The notes under the pieces were generated by a model, which had not been told where the DNA came from, ran no database searches, and saw only the letters and a program-made list of their open reading frames with translations. From Isohypsibius dastychi (lineage: Eukaryota; Tardigrada; Eutardigrada; Parachela; Isohypsibiidae): DNA of 10,878 bases. Shown piece by piece: positions 1 to 7,911 of this stretch (the stretch's first letter is position 1; each line of letters opens with the position of its first letter). The position numbers and the translations under genes are program-made. The stretch covers positions 1 to 10,878 of the forward strand of contig JAQIWT010001417.1 of NCBI GenBank assembly GCA_034696485.1, read 5' to 3'.

Positions 1-690
1 ACAAAATAGCGTTCGAAGCGGGCTGCTCTTACCCGTCAGTCGAGAGAGAGACCGTCAGATACCAGTCCGTCAGTCAATACCTTCGGGCGTCCCCCGGCCA
101 GATGCTCGTGGGACATATTGCGGAAGGTTGCCGTAGAATTTTAAATTCCAAATTAAGCATAAATTCTCTTGCGAATCTTCTTGAGTATTGCGAATTGAAG
201 GCAAAGATCGATTGTATATTCGAATCAAATTATGTTAATACAAGTTGTTGTCTAGGTTTCTAGATCATCTATGTTGTCCAAAAGGAGCCCGCCCGCATCG
301 TTATCACTTCAACTTCAAACTTTTTTCTAAATTCAGGTTTCCGACAAATCAAGAAAGCAAAAGCTTTAGGGCCGATGAATTTTTTTCTACTTTTTTATGG
401 CATTTTTGTTTGATTTTTCGAATGCAAACTGACAGAGGAGTTGAGCGTACAGGCTCGATCTTGAACCTTCGGTTATATCCAAGCCATTACCCGGAAAGGA
501 AGAAAACAATACGTTGCTACTTGGATACAACCTTCCGCAAAACGATGCACGGCTAAGGCTCTCTACTGTCTCGCTTCGTTCTGCCTCGGGCTGTGTCAGC
601 CCGTACTCTGCACGGTCATTCTGTCTTCCCTGCCTTTCAGTCAAAGCTGTCGTCACCGTTAGCGATCGTACAGTTGCACTGGTACAGTAC
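1..690. other. Left flank with no recognisable gene
   Basis: Open frames here overlap on both strands and look like chance: low-complexity, many Phe/Ser/Cys and no motif. Small things seen are three copies of CCGTCAG at 33-39, 52-58 and 67-73 around a GAGAGAGAG run, and a 7-bp perfect stem CGGGCTG-TGT-CAGCCCG at 587-603. The stretch from about 560 may be the upstream part of the interspersed repeat whose conserved core starts at 691, but only one copy of that part is present in the window, so this cannot be tested here. Confidence 0.4.
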
Positions 691-721
691 ACTATGGCGG
701 CCCCTACGGGCCAAAATGAAA
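691..721 (+). repeat. Interspersed repeat core, copy 1 (31 bp)
   Basis: This 31-bp stretch, beginning ACTATGGCGGCCCC and ending CCAAAATGAAA, is identical to the reverse complement of 8977-9007. The core contains a GGCCC-CTAC-GGGCC hairpin. Similarity continues weakly upstream: GGTACAGTAC here against GGTACAGGTGT in the other copy. In both copies a tandem array of a 9-bp unit follows downstream in the repeat's own orientation. A conserved core followed by a short tandem tail would fit the 3' end of a SINE or non-LTR retroelement, but no coding part or tRNA-like promoter was recognised, so the class is open. Confidence 0.75.
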
Positions 722-722
722 C

Positions 723-909
723 AATACCACTCATGTCAGCCACACCACTCATACAACACATACCACATACCCCAGACCCAGACGACGAGCAATACAATGC
801 CGACCACAATGCACAGGACTTCGAAAAAATGCGGCAAAGCGCAACAAACATCACTCATACCACTCATACCACTCATACCACGCATACCACTCACACCACT
901 CATACTTCT
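723..909 (+). repeat. Degenerate to regular 9-bp minisatellite (ATACCACTC unit)
   Basis: From 723 to about 770 there are decayed copies of the unit (ATACCACTC, ACACCACTC, ATACAACAC, ATACCACAT). From about 851 to 909 there are six to seven regular units in tandem, with variants ATACCACGC and ACACCACTC. The reverse-strand unit is the TGGTATGAG repeated at 8837-8948. Frames through the array are open only because the 9-bp period is a multiple of three; the encoded Thr-Thr-His-like runs are not evidence of a protein. Confidence 0.85.
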
Positions 910-1283
910 CAATGCACACACTTCGAACCAGTATGTGAGCTACGTGATGTATGTACAATTTCAAATTTTTTACGGATATTGGTGTGGCATATACCAGTGG
1001 GGCACACTACCAAGTGAATTTTAGGTGCGAAAGTTTTTCGATCAAAATTAAACGTTGTTGTTAGGTTGAAATTGCACAATAAGGGTAAGGTCACATTACT
1101 TCATTACGTGAAAACTCCGCCGTAAATGCATTTTTTGATCAAATTTTTCTCGCGAAGTGCCGCATTGATTTATTCACTTATCCCAACGCTCAGCATTCAC
1201 GACAGACAGAGCAAAATGAGAGCTGGCAAATATTGAAGTGAATATTCCAGGGAACTAAAGCGTTAATACAATTAAGGCCAGCT
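910..1283. other. 3' flank of the integrase gene; no gene seen
   Basis: This is AT-rich sequence between the minisatellite and the integrase stop codon. It should hold the integrase 3' UTR on the minus strand and, if the integrase-HECT pair is a transposon, possibly its left end. By eye I found no inverted repeat of convincing length shared with 6961-7600. Confidence 0.4.
1169..1174 (-). terminator. Candidate poly(A) signal of the integrase gene
   Basis: The plus-strand TTTATT reads AATAAA on the minus strand, about 110 bp beyond the integrase stop codon. It is a canonical hexamer in the right place, but the hexamer is common in AT-rich DNA and no cleavage site can be seen. Confidence 0.35.
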
Positions 1284-3017
1284 TCAACTATACAAGTTCA
1301 GTGCAGCTTTAGCGGCCAAAAAAACATCGATTCCATAGTTACTGTCATCGATATCAGGATCTACCTCTCGGTGTAAAATCTCTAATTCAGTCTGATAAAG
1401 AGGATGAATATCGTTTAATTCTACTGCTTCAATCTCCTGGGCGGGCAAAGGTCCTTCTGGGTCAATGCCGTAAAACTCATTAACGGCCGGATCCATGTTC
1501 ATCGGTCCGATCCCAGAAACACCCCCTGAGCTGGCTCCCAGAATCCACAACTGGCGCGGTGTTTTCATTCCTTCTGTCGAGAGTTTGTGGGAGTTCCAGG
1601 TAGTTGCAAACGTGTCCAGGTTGCGCTGAATTCTTTGTATGAAGACATACTGCAGTGCTAAAAGCTGGAGTGGGTCTGACACATTCAAAAGCGAATCATT
1701 TTCCATGGCCAGGAAGATACTACGGAACAGTTTGTTGACCACCCGGTTCAGATCTTTCCAGAGACGTTCAATCCGTTGATTATGCGTGCTCGGTCCAGTT
1801 ATGAAAGGTCGCGAAAGTTCTCCCATAATGTCAAACATCAACCTTCCAACGCCTATATTCTCACCTCCATGATCGGTTCTACAAATATCACCTTGACCTT
1901 CATTTCATAAGTAGACATGTGAGTATGAATGGCACTAACCTCACACGTGCAGGACATCCAAATTGCTCAATGGCGCTCTTGAATCCCTCAAGGACAGTTT
2001 CAGCGCGGTTGTTGGTACTGCATCTCAAAAAAACAATCATGCGCGTGAAGCCGTCGATTCCTCCATGAATCACAAACCCCCACCTATCAGACTGCTACGT
2101 TCACTGCAGTTGGATCAAAAGGTTCAGTCCGTGATTTACCTGATGAGCTTATGATTCCCATCAATATGCCATAATGCATTCGGTCCTCTGACGTTGTACT
2201 TGCGTCTGGGGATGAGGGCGGAGAACCGCTGATTTATACCAAGTGGATCTACTCTATGAACCGCGCTGCGTACTCTCTCTCGGTGAACCAATACGCCGTT
2301 GGTACTGAGCTGATCCCAGATCATTCGGTATCCCATTGAAGGAAAATTAGCAACAATATCGCGCACTCTTGTGTCGAGTTCTTCATCGCTCAAGTCAGAG
2401 TATACAACCTATTGAAAAAATTGGAACTTCTTTTGTTTAATTTACGTGAAGCATACGTCATTGGAACGCGAACAGTTACCCGTGTGTTAAGCACAGAACA
2501 TTTGCTCACCTGATCAGAAATTCCGGCTTCTTGGCAACGTCGTTTAACAGTACGTTCACTGACCCCAACAAGTCTACTGATTTCTGGAATGGTGAATTTT
2601 TCCAGCCGGAGCATGAGCAGATCTTCTGGATCCAAAACGATTTTCGGACGCCGTCCAGTGTATGAAACTTCAACAGCGAACTGAGAGGGAAGCGGTTGTG
2701 TTTCAGTTTCCAGAATATCCCGCAGCTGCCCGTGCTCCACCTCGACACGCAGTATAATGTTTCGCAAGCGCATATCCTCGCCATTTGGCCCATTCTGGAT
2801 CAAGTCAATGCACATTCTACAGATTTTGGCAACTGTTTCACAATCACATTGCTTACAACACCACACAGTTTGCCACAATCTCTTACCTGTTTACCATGTC
2901 TACCTGCATAATAGCTGCTTCGATTCCTACTATGTCTCCCGAATTATTATTCCTCAAACATACAGATCGCTGCAAAATATCGTCAGCAAAATCAACAAAA
3001 TTTCGATAATCCTCCAT
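1284..3017 (-). CDS. DDE integrase/transposase, 5 exons, 481 aa, intact
   Basis: Exons on the minus strand are 3017-2887, 2816-2510, 2408-2140, 2083-1940 and 1878-1284 (stop included). Introns of 70, 101, 56 and 61 bp all have GT..AG ends, and the spliced total is 1446 bases, in frame throughout. The ATG at 3017 begins [11 protein letters not shown] helix-turn-helix lies near residues 119-142 (core [16 protein letters not shown]). The catalytic core follows, with D229 in [12 protein letters not shown], then [11 protein letters not shown]286 in RTDHGGEN, and E321 in HNQRIERLW. Spacing is 56 and 34 residues, close to the D,D35E pattern of retroviral-type and IS3-type integrases. The acidic tail ends in [17 protein letters not shown]. 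It would bind element ends and catalyse strand transfer in the nucleus. It resembles the repetitive 'integrase core domain' proteins of fish, corals and lancelets; assignment to the IS3EU DNA-transposon class is from memory. No chromodomain, RT or gag-like region is present. Confidence 0.88.
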
Positions 3018-3341
3018 TTTAGCGTTTTATTCAAGTACGAAACTGAATTCCTGTAGCACATGAGAGACAGATGGACAAATTCGATCTGAGTGCCAGTGAA
3101 TTCGTGGAAAGCATAGTCTTATCAGCGGCCGCCTTTCATGTCCGCAAAGTCTGGCCGGCCCTCAATCTGGAATGGTGCCAGAATGCGATTCTATCGACTT
3201 TCCTCCTCTTCACACAAAGAAAGTTAGTTCTGTATTTCACCAGGGGAACTTTGTGGTTTTTCATGCGATTCAACCGACAGATCGAAGATCGTTTAAATTG
3301 ATCAAACTACCATAAGGATTATCACCTTCGGATTACAAAAA
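3018..3341. promoter_or_regulatory. Divergent intergenic region, presumed bidirectional promoter
   Basis: These 324 bp separate the start codons of the integrase (leftward) and the HECT gene (rightward), so they must contain or abut both 5' UTRs and start sites. No convincing TATA box or repeated operator was found. The start at 3342 has A at -3, and the frame upstream of it is closed by a stop at 3294-3296. A short rightward open frame (3071-3301) occupies much of the interval. Confidence 0.5.
3071..3301 (+). CDS. Small open reading frame in the divergent promoter (76 aa), uncertain
   Basis: Starts MDKFDLSASEFVESIVLSAA and ends NRQIEDRLN. The first 50 residues look protein-like, with a balanced composition and an amphipathic pattern; the rest is less so. 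I do not recognise it. A possible donor (AAA|GTTAGT, about 3222) follows the QRK codons, but I could not join it in frame to the HECT gene, whose own start at 3342 precedes its zinc-binding motif. It may be an upstream open frame in the HECT 5' UTR, a small accessory gene, or chance. Confidence 0.25.
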   Translation: MDKFDLSASEFVESIVLSAAAFHVRKVWPALNLEWCQNAILSTFLLFTQRKLVLYFTRGTLWFFMRFNRQIEDRLN

Positions 3342-6300
3342 ATGTCTTTACCGGAGCCAGCTAATTTATCTTGTCTTCAGTGTAACTGCAGATATTTTGT
3401 GCCAAAACGCGCAACTCCAGATGATCCTTATGCAGTGTACGTTTGCAACTTTTGTGATCATCCCTACAGTTTTCATCGCACGGCTTCATCCACTGACGTT
3501 CCACCAATGGCCACCGAAAATCATGAGGTAAGGAAAGGCACTACTTACAAATCTGTTCAGTTTGCATTATGAGGCCAACGGACAGTTTTTGTCTCTATTA
3601 CGGCAACCACTATTGAACTTGTTTCTCTAGAATCGCGCGCAGCTGAGTTCAAGTCAGTCTTTCGGACATGTTGCACCAGGAACCACAAATTCCAGTCTTG
3701 CCAATATTGTGAGTCGGTTCCAACCATACAATGCCCATGATCGCTCACTCGGATTGCGCCGGCCTCAAGCGGCAACTTTGAACCCAACTCCGTTTTCACG
3801 CCTGCCTTACATCGCCAACAGGCATCAGGTTACTCCAACTTCCCAAAATGTGTCACGAACACGGCGAGGAGGTGTCCGGCTCACGGGACCCGCGTCCCCT
3901 GGCCTTATCGGAACCATCAGTGTCACCGTGCAACTTCAGGTTTTGATGATGCGGAAAGTTGAAGGGAACCGCATCCCAATGGAGAGATTCAGAATGTGAG
4001 TAAAATCCACTGAGATCAGACTAAACATTGAACTGCTTAACGTCAATCAAATGTACCATAAAAATTTTGTTCCAATTGTTTGGGAATGGCTAAAGCGGCC
4101 TCTTAAGTCCATGTGTCACTGTAGCCGTCCCTATTCTCATCCCTGTTTCAGTCTAGCTCCCTAAGTTCCTTAATTTATTGCGGAGGTTCCTGTTTATCAA
4201 GAGTGGCTGTAGCGGTCTCTTTTTATTCTGTTGTTTTTGTATCCGACTACACCGATGCTACATAAGTCAGACTATAATTTCACATCGGATAATCCCAGAT
4301 CTTTAAGAGGAGAACGCTTGTTCTTGAACGCCGCCTACAATCAAATGTGAAATCAAATCATGTGCTAGCGGTGTTTTTTTAACTGGTGGCCGCTATAGAT
4401 AATTTTGGTGGATGAGGCCCACTGAAATAAAAAATAAACAGCGGCCGCTATAGTAAAGCGGGTTAGCCGTATGGACAACTTTAGTGTCACTCTGATTATT
4501 TGGTTGACAGAGAATCAGTTAGTCCACCCATATCTCAGTGGTTTACTGAACAGCGGGGGGGGGGGGAGGGGGCTATTCAATTACACAAACCTTCGTGGAG
4601 ACGTTTTTCTCGATTTCAGGTCCGATTTTGCTACGATGACCAGACTAAATCTGATCAAAAATCTTACTTTTGCGACGCGTACGGCGGAAGATTGTGATCT
4701 GGTCATTCGTCAGGCCTTTCCTTTGCTAAATGGACCGTGGAAAGTTCTGCATCGCCCTGGGTCACAAAAATCTGACCTCTACTCGATTTCGTTGCCCCCG
4801 GGAAAGGAATCATGGGACTTGGAAGCACTGAGCTGGTAAGACCAAATTGCGAACTAACACTTCAACAACTGCTTGTTTCGGGTCAAAAAAATAATTGTTA
4901 TAATGTATTGCAGGAACGCACTACCCCCAATTGCGAACACTGGCTCTACAATGAAGCGTCTGTTCCTTGCACCGGCGCGCTTTGATATTCTAGATCCAGA
5001 TGATGGCGATGATGTGATAGCGGACGACTATGAAGAAACAATGAGAGCACTAGATAACGATGCGGGACCAAGTGGCCTTGCTCCTCGGATCACACGCTCT
5101 GCGGGTAGTACCAGTTCGCAGTTGTTGGATGAGAGTGATAGCGAAAACGGTAAGCATGACTTCGTTGCCACAACATATTTCCATAACATATTAGTTTTAG
5201 ACGAAAATATGTTGGAAGCAATACGACTTTCTCTTGTCGAGAATCAAAGAGTGACCGCCACCAACGCGAGTCCGGTTTACACTGTGGGACGCCCAGATCA
5301 GCCATCTAGTGCTTGGATTTCAGAAGATTCTGACAGCGATGGTAAGCAGGAATTTCCAGGAATCCTTTGCACAGCGGATTGTTTCGCTTTCACACCGTTG
5401 TTCAACCGTTTATTTTGTTCAGATGACAACAGGTTGGCTCCGACTCGGTCAACTCGGGCATCTTCTTCAAGTGGCCGAGCTCTGCAAATTCGATCAGCTG
5501 GCAGTTCCCCGGCCCTCGATCACCTCGTATCTCAAACCAGCACCACCGACAGCGGTGAAACTGCCAGGCGCCATATTCTGGATAATGTTCGAGCTCGAAT
5601 CGGGTTGACAGCGGCCGTGGTTGGAGTGAGCCCCCCATTGACTTTGAATCAGGAAACTGTTGTCTCGGACGTCATCAAATGGTTTGGACGAAATCCGGAT
5701 CTTACCGTGTTATTTCAAGAACCTGCTTTTGAAATCGATGAGTAAGTGGGAAAACATGTGAACGTAATATTTTGTAAAATGAGGTATTGTGTAAAACATA
5801 CTTTCGGGTGGAAGGGTGAAAGCTGTTTTCTCGGCGATAAAAGTTGTTTTCGAATATCTCGTTTGATTTTCTGAACAGCCAAGCCATTTGACAGTGTCTG
5901 TTCTATAGTGCCATTGACCAAGGAGGACCTTTTCGGGAAGGCATGCATCGAATTTACAAAGCATTTGCCAGTTATGAGCACTGTGATTTCGGTGGTGCCG
6001 CCTTTTCCGGGAGTGGTAGCTTTCTGGTAGCAGCATCCCCTGCTTTGTCCAATGAAGCCAAGCTGTTCCTTGAAACATTCGGGAAAGTTGTTCTGTATGG
6101 GTTCATCCAAGGCCAAGCTTGGCCTCTGTGGCTGCCAAAATTTGTATTCCGGAGTTGGTTGAAAATGAGCTACGAGCGGAACATAATCAAACAAGTCTCT
6201 CCAGTGGTTGGACAGTTTGTTCTCGAAATGATTAACGCGCCCGAGGAAGCCGGTAATTTGGAAATCGAAGCTGTGCGCAATTGGGCAACAATGCGGGACT

Positions 6301-6960
6301 TCGTGGATGTAAGAACACTGCTTTTCACGTTACCTTTCATCTGAAATCCTGATATTTTAGATGAACCGTTTCAAAAATTTGTCACGATCTGAACTCGTTG
6401 CGCTAGTGGTTGATGATGAGCTCATCGGCAGCCGTTTAGTGAACTGGAATTTGATTCGTGACGGTTTCGATCAGGCCGGGATTTTGTTTGTATGTATCGG
6501 AAAAGATGATGCTTTTTCTCGCAGTTAAGATGTGTCACACGATGGTTCGTTTTGACAGGAGATACAAAATAGTGGGAAGTGGGCTGAAATCGAGAGACAC
6601 CTGTACCGTACTATCCAAACAGCAAGTGATTTCATGGACCAAGTGGATCTGCGATCGGTGGCGAATCTGGATGAAAAGAAACTTGAAGTTTGGACCTGGT
6701 TCCAGACATTCTTGGTGAACTGCTCTATCAAAAAACTGGGGAATATTCTTCGTTTTGTAACCGGAGCTGAATTCATACCGGCAGCAGTAAAGATCAAGGT
6801 CATTTTTCCACCTGCCTGCCGTAGTGAGGTTCCCAGGATTCCTTTCGCTGCCACGTGTTTTGGGCGACTTGAGCTTGACGAGCGTTACGCCTCAGAGGAG
6901 CAGTTTCATGCGGCCTTGGAATATTGTTGCACGGACGAGCAACACTTCGGATACCAGTGA
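3342..6960 (+). CDS. HECT-domain E3 ubiquitin ligase (G2E3-like), 9 exons, 797 aa, intact
   Basis: Exons are 3342-3527, 3631-3995, 4620-4835, 4914-5149, 5201-5341, 5423-5741, 5909-6308, 6361-6489 and 6559-6960. All introns are GT-AG and the spliced total is 2394 bases with one open frame. Residues 11-45 form a Cys/His cluster (C11, C14, C35, C38, H40, H45; the end reads CNFCDHPYSFH), probably zinc-binding. Residues about 130-300 resemble the poorly named region seen in metazoan G2E3-like proteins. Residues 335-348 (DENMLEAIRLSLVE) fit the ubiquitin-interacting motif. The HECT domain runs from about 445 to the end: N-lobe signature AIDQGGPFREG, C-lobe RIPFAATCFGRLEL with catalytic C764, and terminus HFGYQ with the conserved Phe at -4. 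It should accept ubiquitin on C764 as a thioester and pass it to substrates. The usual His before Thr-Cys is Ala. Substrate unknown. It is divergent to the integrase gene and probably carried with it. Confidence 0.9.
3996..4619 (+). other. Long intron 2 of the HECT gene, with repeated GCGGCC-type motifs
   Basis: At 624 bp this is several times longer than the other introns. It carries related motifs: GGCTAAAGCGGCCTCT near 4088, CTGTAGCCGTCCCTATTCT near 4119, GGCTGTAGCGGTCTCT near 4205, and GGCCGCTATAG twice (4388-4398 and 4443-4453). The last two, reverse-complemented (CTATAGCGGCC), nearly match the first (CTAAAGCGGCC), which gives an inverted arrangement about 365 bp long. The donor is AGAAT|GTGAGT and the acceptor CGATTTCAG|GTCC. 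Confidence 0.6.
4555..4572 (+). repeat. G-run (G12-A-G5) in intron 2
   Basis: Twelve consecutive G, one A, then five G, about 50 nt upstream of the exon 3 acceptor. It could form a G-quadruplex or influence splicing, but it may also be a simple homopolymer expansion, and its exact length is prone to sequencing error. Confidence 0.6.
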
Positions 6961-6973
6961 ACGGTACCGTTCA
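6958..6973. repeat. 16-bp perfect palindrome over the HECT stop codon
   Basis: TGAACGGTACCGTTCA reads the same on both strands; its first three bases are the stop codon of the HECT gene. About 0.2 such palindromes are expected by chance in a window this size, so it is only mildly notable. Confidence 0.5.
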
Positions 6974-7521
6974 CAAGGACTCAGTACTGTATTTTTCGAA
7001 CACAATATTTTAGTTTGCGGACTGTTTATTGCAGAACTGGCTAACAGTAGAAAAAATATGTTGAGAACACGATCAGGCTGAGACCAGTTTAGGAATGCAT
7101 TTTCAAAAATTGTTTTCAAAAAAGTCAGCGAGGCTATTCCGGCTGTGGTTCGGGAGAGATCTCATCGCTCTGAGTTTCCAGTTTTTCTAACTTGGGTCAA
7201 TCAGTTGTGTATTGCGAGGGTGGGTGCAGTAGAAGTCAAATTACTACAGGTTGGGTTGTGTATGTTACGGATTGGGATAGATAAGATGAGTGTAGCTCGT
7301 GTGTTCGAAAAATACAGTACTGGCCTGGACAAGAATGCATCCACTAGATACAATGGAACCACCTCTTCGGAGTCAGATCGTTTTTTTGAGAAATATCCGA
7401 GTGGAGCATACCATGTCTCCACATTATGTTTTTCTTCTCAGAATTCCATGTTAATTGCAATTTTTTTGTTCGTTTGCTCATTGGTTTTCGCGTGTTGCGA
7501 ATCATCTTCCAAACGCCTCAG
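6961..7521. other. 3' flank of the HECT gene
   Basis: No gene is supported here. A plus-strand open frame from about 7145 to 7525 has skewed composition and no motif. No AATAAA was found on the plus strand close to the HECT stop. The notable content is the 23-bp inverted repeat listed separately. If the integrase-HECT pair is a transposon, its right end should lie in this stretch or just beyond. Confidence 0.4.
6982..7322. repeat. 23-bp perfect inverted repeat spanning 341 bp (MITE-like)
   Basis: The arm at 6982-7004 (CAGTACTGTATTTTTCGAAC followed by ACA) is the exact reverse complement of 7300-7322. The arms enclose 295 bp. A 23-bp match is far beyond chance in this window. Similarity does not continue inside or outside the arms, and I see no clear target-site duplication beside them. 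It may be a short non-autonomous DNA transposon or foldback, or part of the terminal structure of the neighbouring element. Confidence 0.7.
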
Positions 7522-7911
7522 TTAAAGGAATATTAGTCCGATTTCTAACTGGTTTCGGTCGTTTTCGATGTACTTTGTGAAAGTAATAATTTTTTGCGTC
7601 AACGAGGTCAAGTTGCGCCATTTAATCTCCTTGGTACGAATGAAAAATACATTCTCAAACGCTGCTTGTAAAGCTTGAAAAACCGCAGAACGTAAAGACA
7701 CACGATCCTGATCGAGACCTTCAGTCACCTCTTTCGGTAAGCCATCAGAGCTTGGCCAGAAGAACGGCCTGTCATACGGTACCTGGGCGTGGTACGTAGC
7801 GACGAAAACGTGTAACAATTCAACCAACTGGAGGAGCAGGGGTCCAGTATCAAGACTACTTACATGATTGCCATCTGTCATGTCATTATCGGCCGCCGTG
7901 AGCTGAAACAC
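7522..7911 (-). CDS. Possible exon of an unrecognised gene (uncertain)
   Basis: A minus-strand open frame that begins after a good acceptor (TTGTGTTTCAG|CTCACGG, exon start about 7902). It reads LTAADNDMTDGNH, then LLLQLVELLHVFVATYHAQV, a Trp/Pro-rich bit (PFFWPSSDGLPKEV) and RSAVFQALQAAFENVFFI, ending at a stop. The helical, leucine-rich stretches look like real protein, possibly an alpha-solenoid fragment, but I do not recognise the family. A donor-like GTAAGT just after GNH is ignored because the nearest acceptor would make a 36-bp intron. No clear partner exon was found upstream. It could be a terminal exon, a gene relic or chance. Confidence 0.3.
   Translation of the reverse strand: MFQLTAADNDMTDGNHVSSLDTGPLLLQLVELLHVFVATYHAQVPYDRPFFWPSSDGLPKEVTEGLDQDRVSLRSAVFQALQAAFENVFFIRTKEIKWRNLTSLTQKIITFTKYIENDRNQLEIGLIFL

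Noticed and set aside
118-540. 13-bp inverted repeat TTGCGGAAGGTTG (118-130) and its complement (528-540)
   Set aside because: About one inverted 13-mer match is expected by chance in a window this long, and the match does not extend.
514-1024. Overlapping open frames through the left minisatellite encoding Thr-Thr-His or Ile-Pro-Leu repeats
   Set aside because: A 9-bp tandem array stays open in several frames on both strands automatically; composition is repeat-driven and no start or splice context supports a protein.
2876-2886. Reading the integrase through a Cys-rich stretch ([17 protein letters not shown]) as a zinc finger
   Set aside because: That stretch lies largely in intron 1: a strong CAG|GTAAGA donor at 2886 and an acceptor at 2817 join an ATG-started exon in the correct frame, whereas the unspliced frame is closed at 2893 and lacks an ATG.
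1120-7110. Shared AAATGCATT near 1128 and 7098 as possible terminal inverted repeats of the integrase-HECT element
   Set aside because: The shared part is short, contains the self-complementary ATGCAT, and similarity outside it is only AT-richness.
7145-7525. Plus-strand 126-codon open frame ending in a hydrophobic stretch
   Set aside because: It overlaps the 23-bp inverted repeat, has no recognisable domain, and its hydrophobic end comes from a T-rich run.
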